Origin: Streptomyces albus subsp. albus
Lineage (GTDB): Bacteria > Actinomycetota > Actinomycetes > Streptomycetales > Streptomycetaceae
Reading direction: 5' to 3'
Assembly (NCBI RefSeq): GCF_000725885.1
Contig: NZ_JODR01000011.1
Coordinates: 1-64,000, forward strand
Length of the DNA stretch: 64,000 nt
The translations under genes were made by a program, and so were the position numbers. The notes beneath the pieces were generated by a model. It was not told where the DNA came from, made no database searches, and saw only the letters and a program-made list of their open reading frames with translations. Numbering within the stretch: the stretch's first letter is position 1; each line of letters begins with the position of its first letter. Positions 42,169-50,630 of this stretch are shown here, in pieces.

Positions 42169-42186
42169 TCTCTTGACGTCAAGAGA
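42169..42186. promoter_or_regulatory. TamR-type operator palindrome
   Basis: TCTCTTGACGTCAAGAGA is a perfect 18-bp palindrome in the 72-bp spacer between the divergent tamR-like and tam genes. The core CTTGACGTCAAG is a familiar MarR-family site. It lies 23-40 bp before the tam ATG and 33-50 bp before the tamR ATG, where binding would block both promoters. Confidence 0.8.
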
Positions 42187-42208
42187 GCCTGAGCGGCACG
42201 CTGCTGCC

Positions 42209-43015
42209 ATGTGGGACCCCGAGCAGTATCTCCGCCACTCCGGTCCGCGCCTGCGGCCCCTCCTGGACCTCCTCGCCCATGTCCCCGACGACCTCCCCGG
42301 CAGCCCCCGCCCCCGCATCGCCGACCTCGGCTGCGGACCCGGCGGCCCCAGCGAAGCCCTCGCCGCCCGCTGGCCCGGCGCCCACATCACCGGCTATGAC
42401 AGCTCCCCGCAGATGCTCGCCGAGGCCGCCGCCCACACCCGTCCCGGCCGCCTCGACTTCGCCCACGCCGACCTCGCCCACTGGCGCCCCGACCCGGGCG
42501 AGCGCTTCGGGCTGCTCTTCTCCAACGCGGCGCTCCACTGGGTGCCCGGCCACCCCGAGGCGTTCGCCGACTGGATCGGCGCCCTCCCCGCCGGCGGTGT
42601 CCTCGCCTTCCAGGTGCCGGGCAACTTCGACGCCCCCACCCACACCCTGCTGGCGGAACTGCGCGGCTCCCCGCGCTGGCGCGCCCGCCTCGGCGGCGGA
42701 CCCGCCCGCACCCGCCCCGTCCTCGACCCGGCCGGCTACGCCGCGCTCCTGGCCCCGCTCGGCCCGCACGGCTGCGGCGTGGATGCCTGGGAGACCACCT
42801 ATCTGCACCGCCTCACCGGTCCCGATCCGGTCCTCGACTGGACGAAGGGCTCCACCCTCCGCCCCGTCCTCGCCCGGCTCAAGGACGATCCGGCCGCCCG
42901 TGACGCTTTCCTCGCCGAGTACGCCGCGGCCCTGCGCGACGCCTATCCGCCCGGCCCGGACGGGGTGACGGCCTTCCCGTTCCGCCGGGTCTTCGTCATC
43001 GCCGTCAGACGGTGA
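42209..43015 (+). CDS. tam: Trans-aconitate 2-methyltransferase Tam
   Basis: A class I SAM methyltransferase that neutralises trans-aconitate, an inhibitor of aconitase. ADLGCGPGGPSEALAARWP is the SAM loop, TGYDSSPQML the acidic post-loop, and LLFSNAALHWVPGH plus GVLAFQVPGNFDAPTHTLL are Tam-specific segments. The last residues (AFPFRRVFVIAVRR) complete the sheet. ATG at 42209 (MWDPEQYLRHSGPR) fits the family start; a frame from 42173 would run through the operator. Expression is expected to be controlled by the adjacent MarR protein. Confidence 0.93.
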   Translation: MWDPEQYLRHSGPRLRPLLDLLAHVPDDLPGSPRPRIADLGCGPGGPSEALAARWPGAHITGYDSSPQMLAEAAAHTRPGRLDFAHADLAHWRPDPGERFGLLFSNAALHWVPGHPEAFADWIGALPAGGVLAFQVPGNFDAPTHTLLAELRGSPRWRARLGGGPARTRPVLDPAGYAALLAPLGPHGCGVDAWETTYLHRLTGPDPVLDWTKGSTLRPVLARLKDDPAARDAFLAEYAAALRDAYPPGPDGVTAFPFRRVFVIAVRR

Positions 43016-43046
43016 CCGGCCGGGTGCCGGGGCTCCGCGGCGGTCG

Positions 43047-43622
43047 TCAGCCGTCCCGGGCCGCCCGCCACTCGTGGGCGAGGACCGACCAGACCTCCAT
43101 CGAGGTCCGCCTGCCGCGGTACAGATAGCTCTCGCGCAGGGTGCCCTCCTTCGTCATGCCCAGCCGGCGGGCCACCGCGATGCTGGCCGCGTTCTCGTCG
43201 GAGACCAGCCACTCCACCCGGTGGAAGCCGCGCTCCTCGATCGCCCAGTCGATGACGACCCGCGCCGCCCGCGTGATCAGGCCCTTGCCGACCGCGGAGG
43301 GCTCCAGCCAGCAGCCCGCCTCCGCGGTGCCCTGCGGCGCGTCCATCGTCCGGAAGAGCACCCCGCCGACCAGTGTGCCGCCCCGCCCGCCGCTGCCGCC
43401 CAGCCAGATGCCCCAGATCCGTCCGGTGTCCGCCGCCGCCTTGTCCGCGTACGACTGGAGACAGGCGCGGCTCGATTCCAGATCCGTCGACTTGTCCGGG
43501 AAGGCGATGTACTTCCCGATGTACTCCCGCCCCCGGTCCATGTGGGCCAGGAACTCCTCCGCCTGCCACGGTTCGAGGGGGCGCAGCTCGGCGCCGTCGT
43601 CACCCAGGGATATCGCGAACAT
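43047..43622 (-). CDS. GNAT-family N-acetyltransferase, RimJ/RimL-like (191 aa)
   Basis: LRPLEPWQAEEFLAHMDRG, a long loop, then GCWLEPSAVGKGLITRAARV (the acetyl-CoA pyrophosphate loop, here S-A-V-G-K-G) and HRVEWLVSDENAASIAVARRLGMTKEGTLRE, the usual GNAT motif A/B series. RimL-type members acetylate N-termini or small amines. ATG at 43622 has GGAGG 5 nt upstream. It is convergent with tam (31 bp between stops). A 22-bp palindrome just upstream (43645-43666) may regulate it. Confidence 0.9.
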   Translation of the reverse strand: MFAISLGDDGAELRPLEPWQAEEFLAHMDRGREYIGKYIAFPDKSTDLESSRACLQSYADKAAADTGRIWGIWLGGSGGRGGTLVGGVLFRTMDAPQGTAEAGCWLEPSAVGKGLITRAARVVIDWAIEERGFHRVEWLVSDENAASIAVARRLGMTKEGTLRESYLYRGRRTSMEVWSVLAHEWRAARDG

Positions 43623-43644
43623 CGTCGCCTCCACGGTCGCAGCC

Positions 43645-43666
43645 CGGTGCGCACCGGTGCGCACCG
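43645..43666. promoter_or_regulatory. 22-bp perfect palindrome upstream of GNAT gene
   Basis: CGGTGCGCACC followed directly by GGTGCGCACCG is a perfect palindrome; each half also contains GGTGCGCACC, itself palindromic. It lies 23-44 bp before the GNAT start, in the likely promoter/leader. It could be an operator or a stable RNA hairpin over the leader. Confidence 0.55.
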
Positions 43667-43780
43667 CGACGGATCCTCGCACAGGCGTCCGGCGTCGGCC
43701 GGTGATTTTCCGGCGCCGCGGGATGTCACCGCGTGGTGCCCGTCCCCGCCCGGACTCCCCGTCGGGCGGGCGCCGTTCGG

Positions 43781-43860
43781 GGCCGTGCCGTCAATGCCGC
43801 GGCCGTGTCGTCAATGCCGTGGCTGCGCCGTCAGTGCCGTGGCTGTGCCGGCTCGCCGGG
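43781..43860. repeat. 20-bp tandem repeats running into the 3' end of a TetR gene
   Basis: GGCCGTGCCGTCAATGCCGC repeats at 43781, 43801 and 43821 with two or three changes each, and a partial copy continues at 43841. The fourth copy lies inside the coding end of the TetR gene (its stop is at 43831-43833), so the repeat encodes its last residues. Confidence 0.8.
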
Positions 43861-44514
43861 GCGCGCCGTCGGCGGCGTCGCGTCGTGGCCGTCGGCAGCG
43901 GACGCGGGGGCGAGGTCCCGGGCGATCCCGTCGAGCACCATCGCCAGACCGAGGTGGAAGTCCTCCTCGGTGAGGCGGAAGGCGCGGTGCTCCCCCGTGA
44001 GCGCCGCCGCGAGTGACGGCCTCGTCTCCAGGTCCGCCTCGCTGGGCGGGATGCCGGGGCTGACGGCGGTCAGGGTGGCGCCCAGCGCGTACGACTCGAC
44101 CAGCAGCACCGCGCGGGCCGCGTCCTGCGGGGGCCAGCCGTCCCGGGAGAGCGCGCCGAAGACACCTTCCAGACCGTCCAGCGAGTGCGGGTTGCGCGTG
44201 GGCCGGTGCATCACGAGCGGCACCGCGTTGGGGTGCCGGCGGAAGGTGCGGAAGTACCGGTGGGCCAGGCTGGTCAGCTCGGTGCGCCAGCCGCCCGACG
44301 GGTGCCAGTCCCCGGTGATCTCCCGGACGATGGCGTCCACGACGGCCTCGTGGACGCCCTCGCGGTCCCGTACGTACTTGTACAGCGACGGGCTGGTGAC
44401 GCCGAGCCGCTGGGCGAGCCGGCGCATCGACAGGCCCTCCACGCCCTCCTCGTCCAGGGTGCGCAGCGCCTCGTCGAGCACTGCGGCGCGGGAGATCCGG
44501 GGCGGGCGGGGCAT
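43831..44514 (-). CDS. TetR-family regulator (227 aa)
   Basis: The N-terminal HTH is clear: ISRAAVLDEALRTLDEEGVE, GLSMRRLAQRLGVTSPSLYK, YVRDREGVHEAVVDAI. The C-terminal part (FRTFRRHPNAVPLVMHRPTR, AVLLVESYALGATLTAV) resembles the TetR_C ligand domain of TetR/ActR-like members. ATG at 44514 has GGAG about 9 nt upstream; a longer frame to 44694 would run over the operator-like site. It is divergent from a frameshifted permease gene. The last residues (ATPPTARPGEPAQPRH) are low-complexity and overlap a DNA tandem repeat. Confidence 0.87.
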   Translation of the reverse strand: MPRPPRISRAAVLDEALRTLDEEGVEGLSMRRLAQRLGVTSPSLYKYVRDREGVHEAVVDAIVREITGDWHPSGGWRTELTSLAHRYFRTFRRHPNAVPLVMHRPTRNPHSLDGLEGVFGALSRDGWPPQDAARAVLLVESYALGATLTAVSPGIPPSEADLETRPSLAAALTGEHRAFRLTEEDFHLGLAMVLDGIARDLAPASAADGHDATPPTARPGEPAQPRH

Positions 44515-45013
44515 GGGGGCGGGCTCCAGGGGTCGGGGAGCGGCAGCGTCGTGACCGTGGACCGTCGCGGAGTGCCACCGCGGGCTTCGGCAGATTCTAC
44601 GAGGGGTCCCGGGGCGGGCGCGGATCGATTGCCGTCGGGCTCTTCCCTGCCGGCCACCGGCTGGGGTAGCTTGCTCCGCGAAAGTTAACCCCATTCATTA
44701 ACTGGCTTCACGAACAGTTCGGCAACGGCCGCACCGACCCCTTCCGTGACCGCCGTCCGCGCTGTCGTGGGGCTGCCGGGGCGTGTCCACGGGCGCCCGC
44801 GAACCGGGTTCCGGCCCGTGGACGGACCGGCGAACCCGGCTCCCGCACCCCGTCCGCGCGTCCCGGACGGAACGGCACGCGTCGGCGGTCGCAAGGCCGC
44901 ACGGCGCGCGCCGGCGGCGTCGGCCGACGCCACCCGCCGAGTGCCGCTCCCACCCGCCCCCGCTCAGAAACCCGCTCCGGGCCCCCACGGGGACCGAACC
45001 CTGGAGGGTGCCA
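44515..45013. other. 499-bp divergent spacer between TetR and APC permease genes
   Basis: No gene supported. It includes the operator candidate at 44683-44703, the only AT-rich spot. 44710-45000 is GC-rich with an open frame in phase with the permease, but it lacks a Shine-Dalgarno and is Arg/Pro-rich, so it is read as untranslated. GGAGGG at 45003-45008 serves the GTG at 45014. Confidence 0.5.
44683..44703. promoter_or_regulatory. TetR-type operator candidate
   Basis: AGTTAA-N9-TTAACT is a perfect 6-bp inverted repeat with a 9-bp centre (CCCCATTCA), a common form of TetR-family site. It is the only AT-rich motif in the divergent spacer and lies 169 bp before the TetR start, in its probable promoter. 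Confidence 0.6.
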
Positions 45014-46659
45014 GTGCGTTCCACCGATTCCCCCACCGATCCCCCCGTCGAATCCCCCACCGACTGCCCTGCCGGCTCCTTGGCCGGTTCACCTGCCGAC
45101 TCCCGCGCTGCCGCTGCCGGTTCCTCCGCCGGCCCGTCCCCGTCCCCCTCGTCCCCCTCGTCCCCCTCGGCTCCGGCCGTGTCGTCCCGGGACGGGGAAC
45201 TCCGCGAGGGAGCCGTCGGGCTGCCCGGTGCGCTGGGGGTCACGCTCTCCAACATGGCGCCGGTCAACGGGGCGTTCCTGACCGCGCCGGCCGTCGTCGC
45301 CGCCATGGGGACCCAGGCGCCGTGGGCGTTCGTGCTGACCACGCTCGGACTGCTGGCCACAGCACTGACGCTCGGTCAGTTCGCCCGCCGCATCGTCTCC
45401 TCCGGCGGCCCGGTGGCCTTCGCCTACCACGCCTATGCGCCCCTCAGTTCACGGCTCGGCGTGCTGCTGTCCAGCGCGATGTTCTACATCACCCTGCTCT
45501 CCGGCCCGTTGACCATCGGCGGCGTCGCCGTCTTCGCCGGCACCTGGATGGCCGCCTCGCTGCACCTGGGCGGACTGTGGTGGATGGCGCTCTCCCTCGC
45601 GGTCCTCGTCTTCGGCGGGGCGGTCGTGCTGCGCGGCATCGTCGAGTCGAGCCGGGTCGCGATGGCGCTGGCCGCGGGCCAGTTCGCCGTTCTGGCCGGC
45701 TTCTCCGTGCTGCTGCTGGTGCGTTCCGGGGCTGACGCGGCGGCGCGCTGCACGCGGCCGGCGGCGACCCCGGAGGGCTCGCCGGGCTCAGCGGCCTGAC
45801 GTTCCCGCTCGCCGTCGCCGGAATGGTCGGCTGGGACAACTCGGCGAGCATGGCGGCCGAGATCCGCCGTCCGCGCCGCGTCGTGCCCGTCACCCTGGCG
45901 GCGGCCGTGGCGCTGGCCGGCGGCGTGTACGCGCTGTCCACCTGGGCCGGTGTCGCCGGTTACGCGCACTGGCAGGGCCCGGCCGCGGGCACCGGCCGCT
46001 TCGGCGACCCGGCCAACAGCGCCCCCTTCCTCGAACTGGCCGACCACTACCTGCCACTGGCGCGCCCCGTGCTCGCCGCGTTCGGCGCCATCAGCTCCGT
46101 CGCCTGCCTCATCGCCGCGACCACCGCCATGTCGCGGATCACCTTCACCGCCGCGCGGGCCGGGATGCTGCCGCGCGCCCTCGGCCACGTCTCGGCACGG
46201 CGTGCGGTGCCGACGGGGGCCGCCGTGCTGTGGCTGGTGCTGATCGGCGCCTGCGTGGTGCTGCCCACCGCGCTGCTGGGCGCCGCGCCGACGACCGTCT
46301 CCGCGTGGGAGGCCGGTATCGGGACGGTGCCGCTGCTGATCAGCCTGTTCGTGGGGCTGGTGGGACTCCCCGTGTATCTGCTGCGTACCGCGCGGCACAC
46401 CCTGCGTCCCCTCCCGCACCTGGTGATCCCCCTGGTGGGGCTCGTGGTGATCGGCTGGGGCGTCTGGGGCAACGTCCGCCCGGACCAGCCCGCGCCCGGA
46501 AACCTGTACTGGCTGTGGACCGGGCTGATCCTGCTGCTCGCCCTCGCGGCGGCCGTCCGCTTCACCCGCCGCCCCGCCGGCCGCCGGGACCTGTCCGCAC
46601 TGGGCCTCGCCCGCCCCGATGCGCCCGGACCGGAAGGAGCACCGCCCGCCGCACCCTGA
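45014..46659 (+). pseudogene. APC-superfamily amino-acid permease gene with internal frameshift
   Basis: GTG at 45014 (GGAGGG 5 nt upstream) opens a Ser/Pro-rich leader and then permease helices (EGAVGLPGALGVTLSNMAPVNGAFLTAPAVVA...) down to about 45745. There the frame breaks: the expected continuation AALHAAGGDPGGLAGLSGLTFPLA is in another phase from 45748, and resumes as MVGWDNSASMAAEIRRP to 46659. One base appears to be lost (or two gained) within the GCGGCGGCGCG run at 45737-45747. The first frame stops near 45799. Together about 545 residues with some twelve helices, normal for APC. Broken gene or sequence error; repair of one base would restore it. Confidence 0.8.
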
Positions 46660-46783
46660 ACCGCAGCCCCGCACCCCGGCCGGCACCGGCCGGCGCCCCC
46701 GTATCCCAGCTCAGTACCCGCACCACACCCACCGGCGGGACGGCGGCCCGCGCCGTCGCCGTCCGGTACCGAAGGAGTCACCC

Positions 46784-48412
46784 GTGTCACGTCGTTCCGC
46801 CGATCTCGCCGTCCTCGGCGCCACCGTCCACACCCTCGACGCGGACCGTCCCCGCGCGACGGCCGTCGCCCTGCGCGGCGGGACGATCGTCGCGGTCGGT
46901 GACGACGCGGAAGTGCGCGCGATGTGCGACGCGCGCACCCGGATCGTGGACGGGACCGGCACGGTGGTCACCCCGGGGCTCACGGACGGCCACATCCACC
47001 CCGTCACCGGCATGATGATGACGCAGGGGGTGGACCTCTCCGGCTGCCGTACGCCCGGGCAGCTGCGGGCCGCGCTGGCCGAGGAGCGCCTAAGCGGCGG
47101 CGGCCGGGCCCGCGACGGCTGGCTCCTCGGCTTCGGCCTCGACCCCAACGCACTGGGCGGCAGCGCACCGCACCGCCGCCTGATCGACGACGTACTCGAC
47201 GGCGCCCCCGCCCTGCTGACGCTCTTCGACGGACACGCCGCGCTCGCCTCCACCCGGGCCCTCGAACTGGCCGGGGTGACGGGCCCCGTCGGCTTCCCCG
47301 ACAGCACGGCACAGGTGGTCTGCGACCCGGACGGGCACCCCACCGGCGAATTGCGGGAGGAACCGGCCAAATCCCTGGTGGAGCGGGCCGTACCGGAGCC
47401 GGACGCGGACGAGCTGGCCGCCGGGCTGCGCACGCTGATGGCCCGGATGAACGCCACCGGCCTGACCGGCGGGCACGCCATGGACCTGCGCGACGGCGGA
47501 CTTCCGGCACTGCGCGCCCTGGAGGAGCAGGACGCGGTGACGATGCGGCTGCGCTTCGCCCCCTGGTGCCAGCCGGGCACCGGGGAGGAGGGCCTGCGCG
47601 AACTGGTGGCGCTCCAGGGCACCGGCGGGCGGCTGTGGAAGGTGGACGGCGTCAAGCTGTTCATGGACGGCACCATCGACAACGGCACCGCCTGGCTGCA
47701 CGAGCCGGACTGCCACGGGGAGTCCACCCGCCCGTTCTGGCTGCCGCCCGAGAAGTACGCGCGTGCGGTACGGGCCCTGGCCGGGGCGGGGGTGCCGACG
47801 GCGACGCACGCCATCGGTGACGCGGCCGTCTCCTACGCGCTCGACCAGCTCGCCCCGCTGGGGGCCACACCGTCCGGGGCGCGGCACCGGATCGAGCACA
47901 TAGAGACGGCACCCGACGAGCTGATCCGGAAGTTCGCCGCCTCGGGCGTGGCCGCCTCCATGCAGCCCAGCCACGCGCAGTACACCCTGGCGGACCACAG
48001 CGACAACTGGTCGACCCGGCTCGGTGACGAGCGCGCCGACCGCGCTTTCCGCTGCGGGGATCTGCTGCGTGCCGGGGCGCTGCTGGTGCTGGGCTCGGAC
48101 TGGCCCATCGCGCACTTCGACGCCCGCGAGGTACTGGCCTCCGCCCGGCTGCGGCGCCCGCCGCACGAGCCCGGCCGCGTTCCCGTCCGCCCCGAGCAGG
48201 CGCTCGGTGCGGCGGAGGCCCTGCACGCGATGACGGTCGCACCCGCGCAGGTGGCGGGGGAGGGGGACCGTGCGGGCCGGGTACGCGTGGGCCACCGCGC
48301 GGACCTGACGGTCTTCGCGGCCGACCCGCTGACCGTACCGGCGACGGAACTGGCGGACATACTTGTGCGGATGACGGTTGTGGACGGCAGGGTCGTCCAC
48401 GAGGCCGGGTGA
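46784..48412 (+). CDS. Amidohydrolase, YtcJ/NfdA-like (542 aa)
   Basis: Metal-dependent hydrolase with TPGLTDGHIHP (HxH metal pair), VKLFMDGTIDNGTAWL, THAIGDAAV, RIEHIE and VLGSDWPIAHFD in order, the arrangement of YtcJ/Amidohydro_3 enzymes that hydrolyse N-formyl, carbamoyl or amide groups. The last 60 residues restore the small beta domain (RVGHRADLTVFAADPLTV). GTG at 46784 has GAAGGAG 6 nt upstream. It starts 124 bp after the permease on the same strand; the pair may have formed an uptake-and-hydrolysis operon before the permease broke (inference). Confidence 0.9.
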   Translation: MSRRSADLAVLGATVHTLDADRPRATAVALRGGTIVAVGDDAEVRAMCDARTRIVDGTGTVVTPGLTDGHIHPVTGMMMTQGVDLSGCRTPGQLRAALAEERLSGGGRARDGWLLGFGLDPNALGGSAPHRRLIDDVLDGAPALLTLFDGHAALASTRALELAGVTGPVGFPDSTAQVVCDPDGHPTGELREEPAKSLVERAVPEPDADELAAGLRTLMARMNATGLTGGHAMDLRDGGLPALRALEEQDAVTMRLRFAPWCQPGTGEEGLRELVALQGTGGRLWKVDGVKLFMDGTIDNGTAWLHEPDCHGESTRPFWLPPEKYARAVRALAGAGVPTATHAIGDAAVSYALDQLAPLGATPSGARHRIEHIETAPDELIRKFAASGVAASMQPSHAQYTLADHSDNWSTRLGDERADRAFRCGDLLRAGALLVLGSDWPIAHFDAREVLASARLRRPPHEPGRVPVRPEQALGAAEALHAMTVAPAQVAGEGDRAGRVRVGHRADLTVFAADPLTVPATELADILVRMTVVDGRVVHEAG

Positions 48413-48451
48413 GCCGGGGGCATCACGCCGCCACCGGCGGCCGGGCACGCG

Positions 48452-49174
48452 CTACGACCGCCGGTGGCCTATGAGCCTCGGTTTCTGCTCCAGTCCGTCG
48501 AGGCCGTGCCAGGCGAGGTTCACCAAGTGGGCGGCGACCTCCGCCTTCTTCGGCTTGCGGACGTTGAGCCACCACTGCCCGGTGAGGGCGACCATGCCGA
48601 CGAGGGCCTGGGCGTACAGCGGGGAGAGCTTGGCGTCGAACCCGCGGGACTTGAACTCGCGGCCGAGGATGTCCTCGACCTGGGTGGCGATGTCCGAGAT
48701 GAGCGAGGCGAAGGTGCCGGTGGACTGGGGGAGGGGCGAGTCCCGCACCAGGATGCGGAAGCCGTCCGTGAAGTGGTCGATGTAGTCGAGCAGGGCGAAC
48801 GCGGCCTGCTCCAGCAGCTCGCGCGGGTGGCCGCCGGTGAGCGCCCCGGTCACCATGTCCAGCAGGCGCCGCATCTCACGGTCCACGACGACCGCGTACA
48901 GGCCCTCCTTGCCGCCGAAGTGCTCGTAGACGACCGGTTTGGAGACACCGGCCTTGTGGGCGATCTCCTCCACCGACGTGCCCTCGAAGCCGCGTTCGGC
49001 GAAGAGGGTGCGGCCGATGTCCAGCAACTGCTCGCGCCGCTCCTTGCCGGTCATCCGGCGGCGGGCGCGTTTGGGGCTCTTGGCGGGTTTCGGGCCGCCG
49101 GACGGGGGCGTCAAGCCGTCGTACGGCTGGGTGGGCGCACCGCTGTACGGCTGCGGCGTCTCGTCGGTCGGCAC
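48452..49174 (-). CDS. TetR-family regulator linked to fatty acid desaturase (240 aa)
   Basis: After a 40-residue disordered head, the HTH is clear (TGKERREQLLDIGRTLFAER, GFEGTSVEEIAHKAGVSKPV, VYEHFGGKEGLYAVVVDRE). The C-terminal ligand domain includes LDYIDHFTDGFRILVRDSP and ALVGMVALTGQWWLNVRKPK. It lies 72 bp after the desaturase gene on the same strand, so the pair is probably one transcript, and the regulator likely controls it through the paired sites at 50410-50436. GTG at 49174 has AGGGAAGG about 9 nt upstream. Acyl-CoA is a plausible effector, by analogy only. Confidence 0.9.
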   Translation of the reverse strand: MPTDETPQPYSGAPTQPYDGLTPPSGGPKPAKSPKRARRRMTGKERREQLLDIGRTLFAERGFEGTSVEEIAHKAGVSKPVVYEHFGGKEGLYAVVVDREMRRLLDMVTGALTGGHPRELLEQAAFALLDYIDHFTDGFRILVRDSPLPQSTGTFASLISDIATQVEDILGREFKSRGFDAKLSPLYAQALVGMVALTGQWWLNVRKPKKAEVAAHLVNLAWHGLDGLEQKPRLIGHRRS

Positions 49175-49246
49175 GGGGTGGGGCCTTCCCTGTCGTTGGC
49201 TGCCTCGGGACCCGGGGGCCGGACCCCCGGGTCGGTCAGCACAGCA

Positions 49247-50380
49247 TCATGCCGCCCCGGCCGCCTGCTCCTCACGCCGGGATTCCGACGCGGCGGCGGT
49301 GCCCACCGGCCCGGCGCCGTCCGTACCGTTCTCGGCGGCCGTGGTGCGGCGCCGGCGCGAACCGTCGGGGTGCCGCTTGGACTCCAGCCGGTCCTGCTTG
49401 GGCCAGCGCACGTCGTACGCCCAGCCGGCCTTCTCGAACCAGCTGATGAGCCGGGCGCTGGAGTCGATCTGCCCGCGCTCGACGCCGTGCCGTGCGCAGG
49501 TGGGGTCCGCGTGGTGCAGGTTGTGCCAGGACTCGCCGCAGGACAGGATCGCCAGCCACCACACGTTGCCGGAGCGGTCGCGGGACTTGAAGGGGCGCTT
49601 GCCGACGGCGTGGCAGATGGAGTTGATGGACCAGGTGACGTGGTGCAGCAGCGCCACCCGCACCAGGGAGCCCCAGAAGAACGCGGTCAGCGCGCCCTGC
49701 CACGACCAGGTGACCAGGCCGCCCACCAGCGGCGGGATCAGCAGCGAGACCGTCGTCCACAGCACGAACTGGCGGGAGATGAGGCGCAGCGCCGGGTCCT
49801 TGATCAGGTCGGGTGCGTATTTGTGCTGCGGCGTCTGCTCCTCGTCGAACATCCACGCCATGTGGGCCCACCACAGGCCCTTGAGCAGGGCGGGGATGGT
49901 CTCCCCGTAGCGCCACGGGGAGTGCGGGTCGCCCTCGGCGTCGGAGAACTTGTGGTGCTTGCGGTGGTCGGCGACCCAGCGCACCAGGGGGCCTTCGACG
50001 GCGAGCGAGCCCATGATCGCCAGCACGATGCGCAGCGGGCGCTTGGCCTTGAACGAGCCGTGGGTGAAGTAGCGGTGGAAGCCGATCGTGATGCCGTGGC
50101 AGCCGATGAAGTACATCGCGACCAGCAGTCCCAGATCGAGCCAGCTCACCCCCCATCCCCAGGCGAGCGGCACGGCGGCCACCAGGGCGATGAACGGGAC
50201 GGTGATGAAGGCCAGCAGCGCGAGCTGTTCCACGGAGCGGCGCTGTTCACCGCCCAGCGTCGCGGAGGGCAGCGGGGTGGCGGGGGCGTCGGCGGCTTCG
50301 GCACCGGCGGCCGGGGTGGCGGGGGTGGCAGTGGGGGCAGCCTTCGGCGAACTGTCGAGCACGTCCGGGCTAGTCGTCAT
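49247..50380 (-). CDS. Acyl-CoA/fatty acid delta-9-type desaturase (377 aa)
   Basis: An integral di-iron desaturase with all three histidine boxes: HRYFTH, HRKHH and HNLHH. Membrane helices flank them (LALLAFITVPFIALVAAVPL, LLVAMYFIGCHGITIGF, WTTVSLLIPPLVGGL). It introduces a double bond in membrane acyl chains, with electrons from a ferredoxin or similar. The first 45 and last 45 residues are low-complexity tails. ATG at 50380 has GAGGGA 7 nt upstream. It is followed by a TetR gene and is divergent from ppc. Confidence 0.95.
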   Translation of the reverse strand: MTTSPDVLDSSPKAAPTATPATPAAGAEAADAPATPLPSATLGGEQRRSVEQLALLAFITVPFIALVAAVPLAWGWGVSWLDLGLLVAMYFIGCHGITIGFHRYFTHGSFKAKRPLRIVLAIMGSLAVEGPLVRWVADHRKHHKFSDAEGDPHSPWRYGETIPALLKGLWWAHMAWMFDEEQTPQHKYAPDLIKDPALRLISRQFVLWTTVSLLIPPLVGGLVTWSWQGALTAFFWGSLVRVALLHHVTWSINSICHAVGKRPFKSRDRSGNVWWLAILSCGESWHNLHHADPTCARHGVERGQIDSSARLISWFEKAGWAYDVRWPKQDRLESKRHPDGSRRRRTTAAENGTDGAGPVGTAAASESRREEQAAGAA

Positions 50381-50409
50381 AGATGTCCCTCATTGGACCT
50401 CGGCTTGGC

Positions 50410-50436
50410 TACGGTTCCGTAACCTACGGCGTCGTA
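50410..50436. promoter_or_regulatory. Paired imperfect palindromes upstream of desaturase
   Basis: TACGGTTCCGTA (50410-50421) and TACGGCGTCGTA (50425-50436) are two dyads whose starts are 15 bp apart, and CCGTA-ACC-TACGG joins them. They lie 30-56 bp before the desaturase start, where a TetR dimer pair could bind. Confidence 0.55.
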
Positions 50437-50630
50437 AGTATGGCAGCCGTCGGGCACGGAACAAGAGGGGTGCGCACCAGGGCGGCCGGCCGCCGCGCGG
50501 TGCCCACCTCTCGGACAGAAGTGCTGTACCACGCTGGGGCCGACCTATCCTTGTCCCGTCGGACAGCGCGGTCCGCCACCTGCCCGAAGCCACCCCGCAA
50601 GGGACGTGAACCCCCAAGGGAGCAGCACCT

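Noticed and set aside
45737..45760. Programmed ribosomal frameshift in the APC permease
   Set aside because: The GCGGCGGCGCG run is not a recognised slippery heptamer and no downstream pseudoknot or upstream Shine-Dalgarno stimulator was evident; a mutation or error is simpler.
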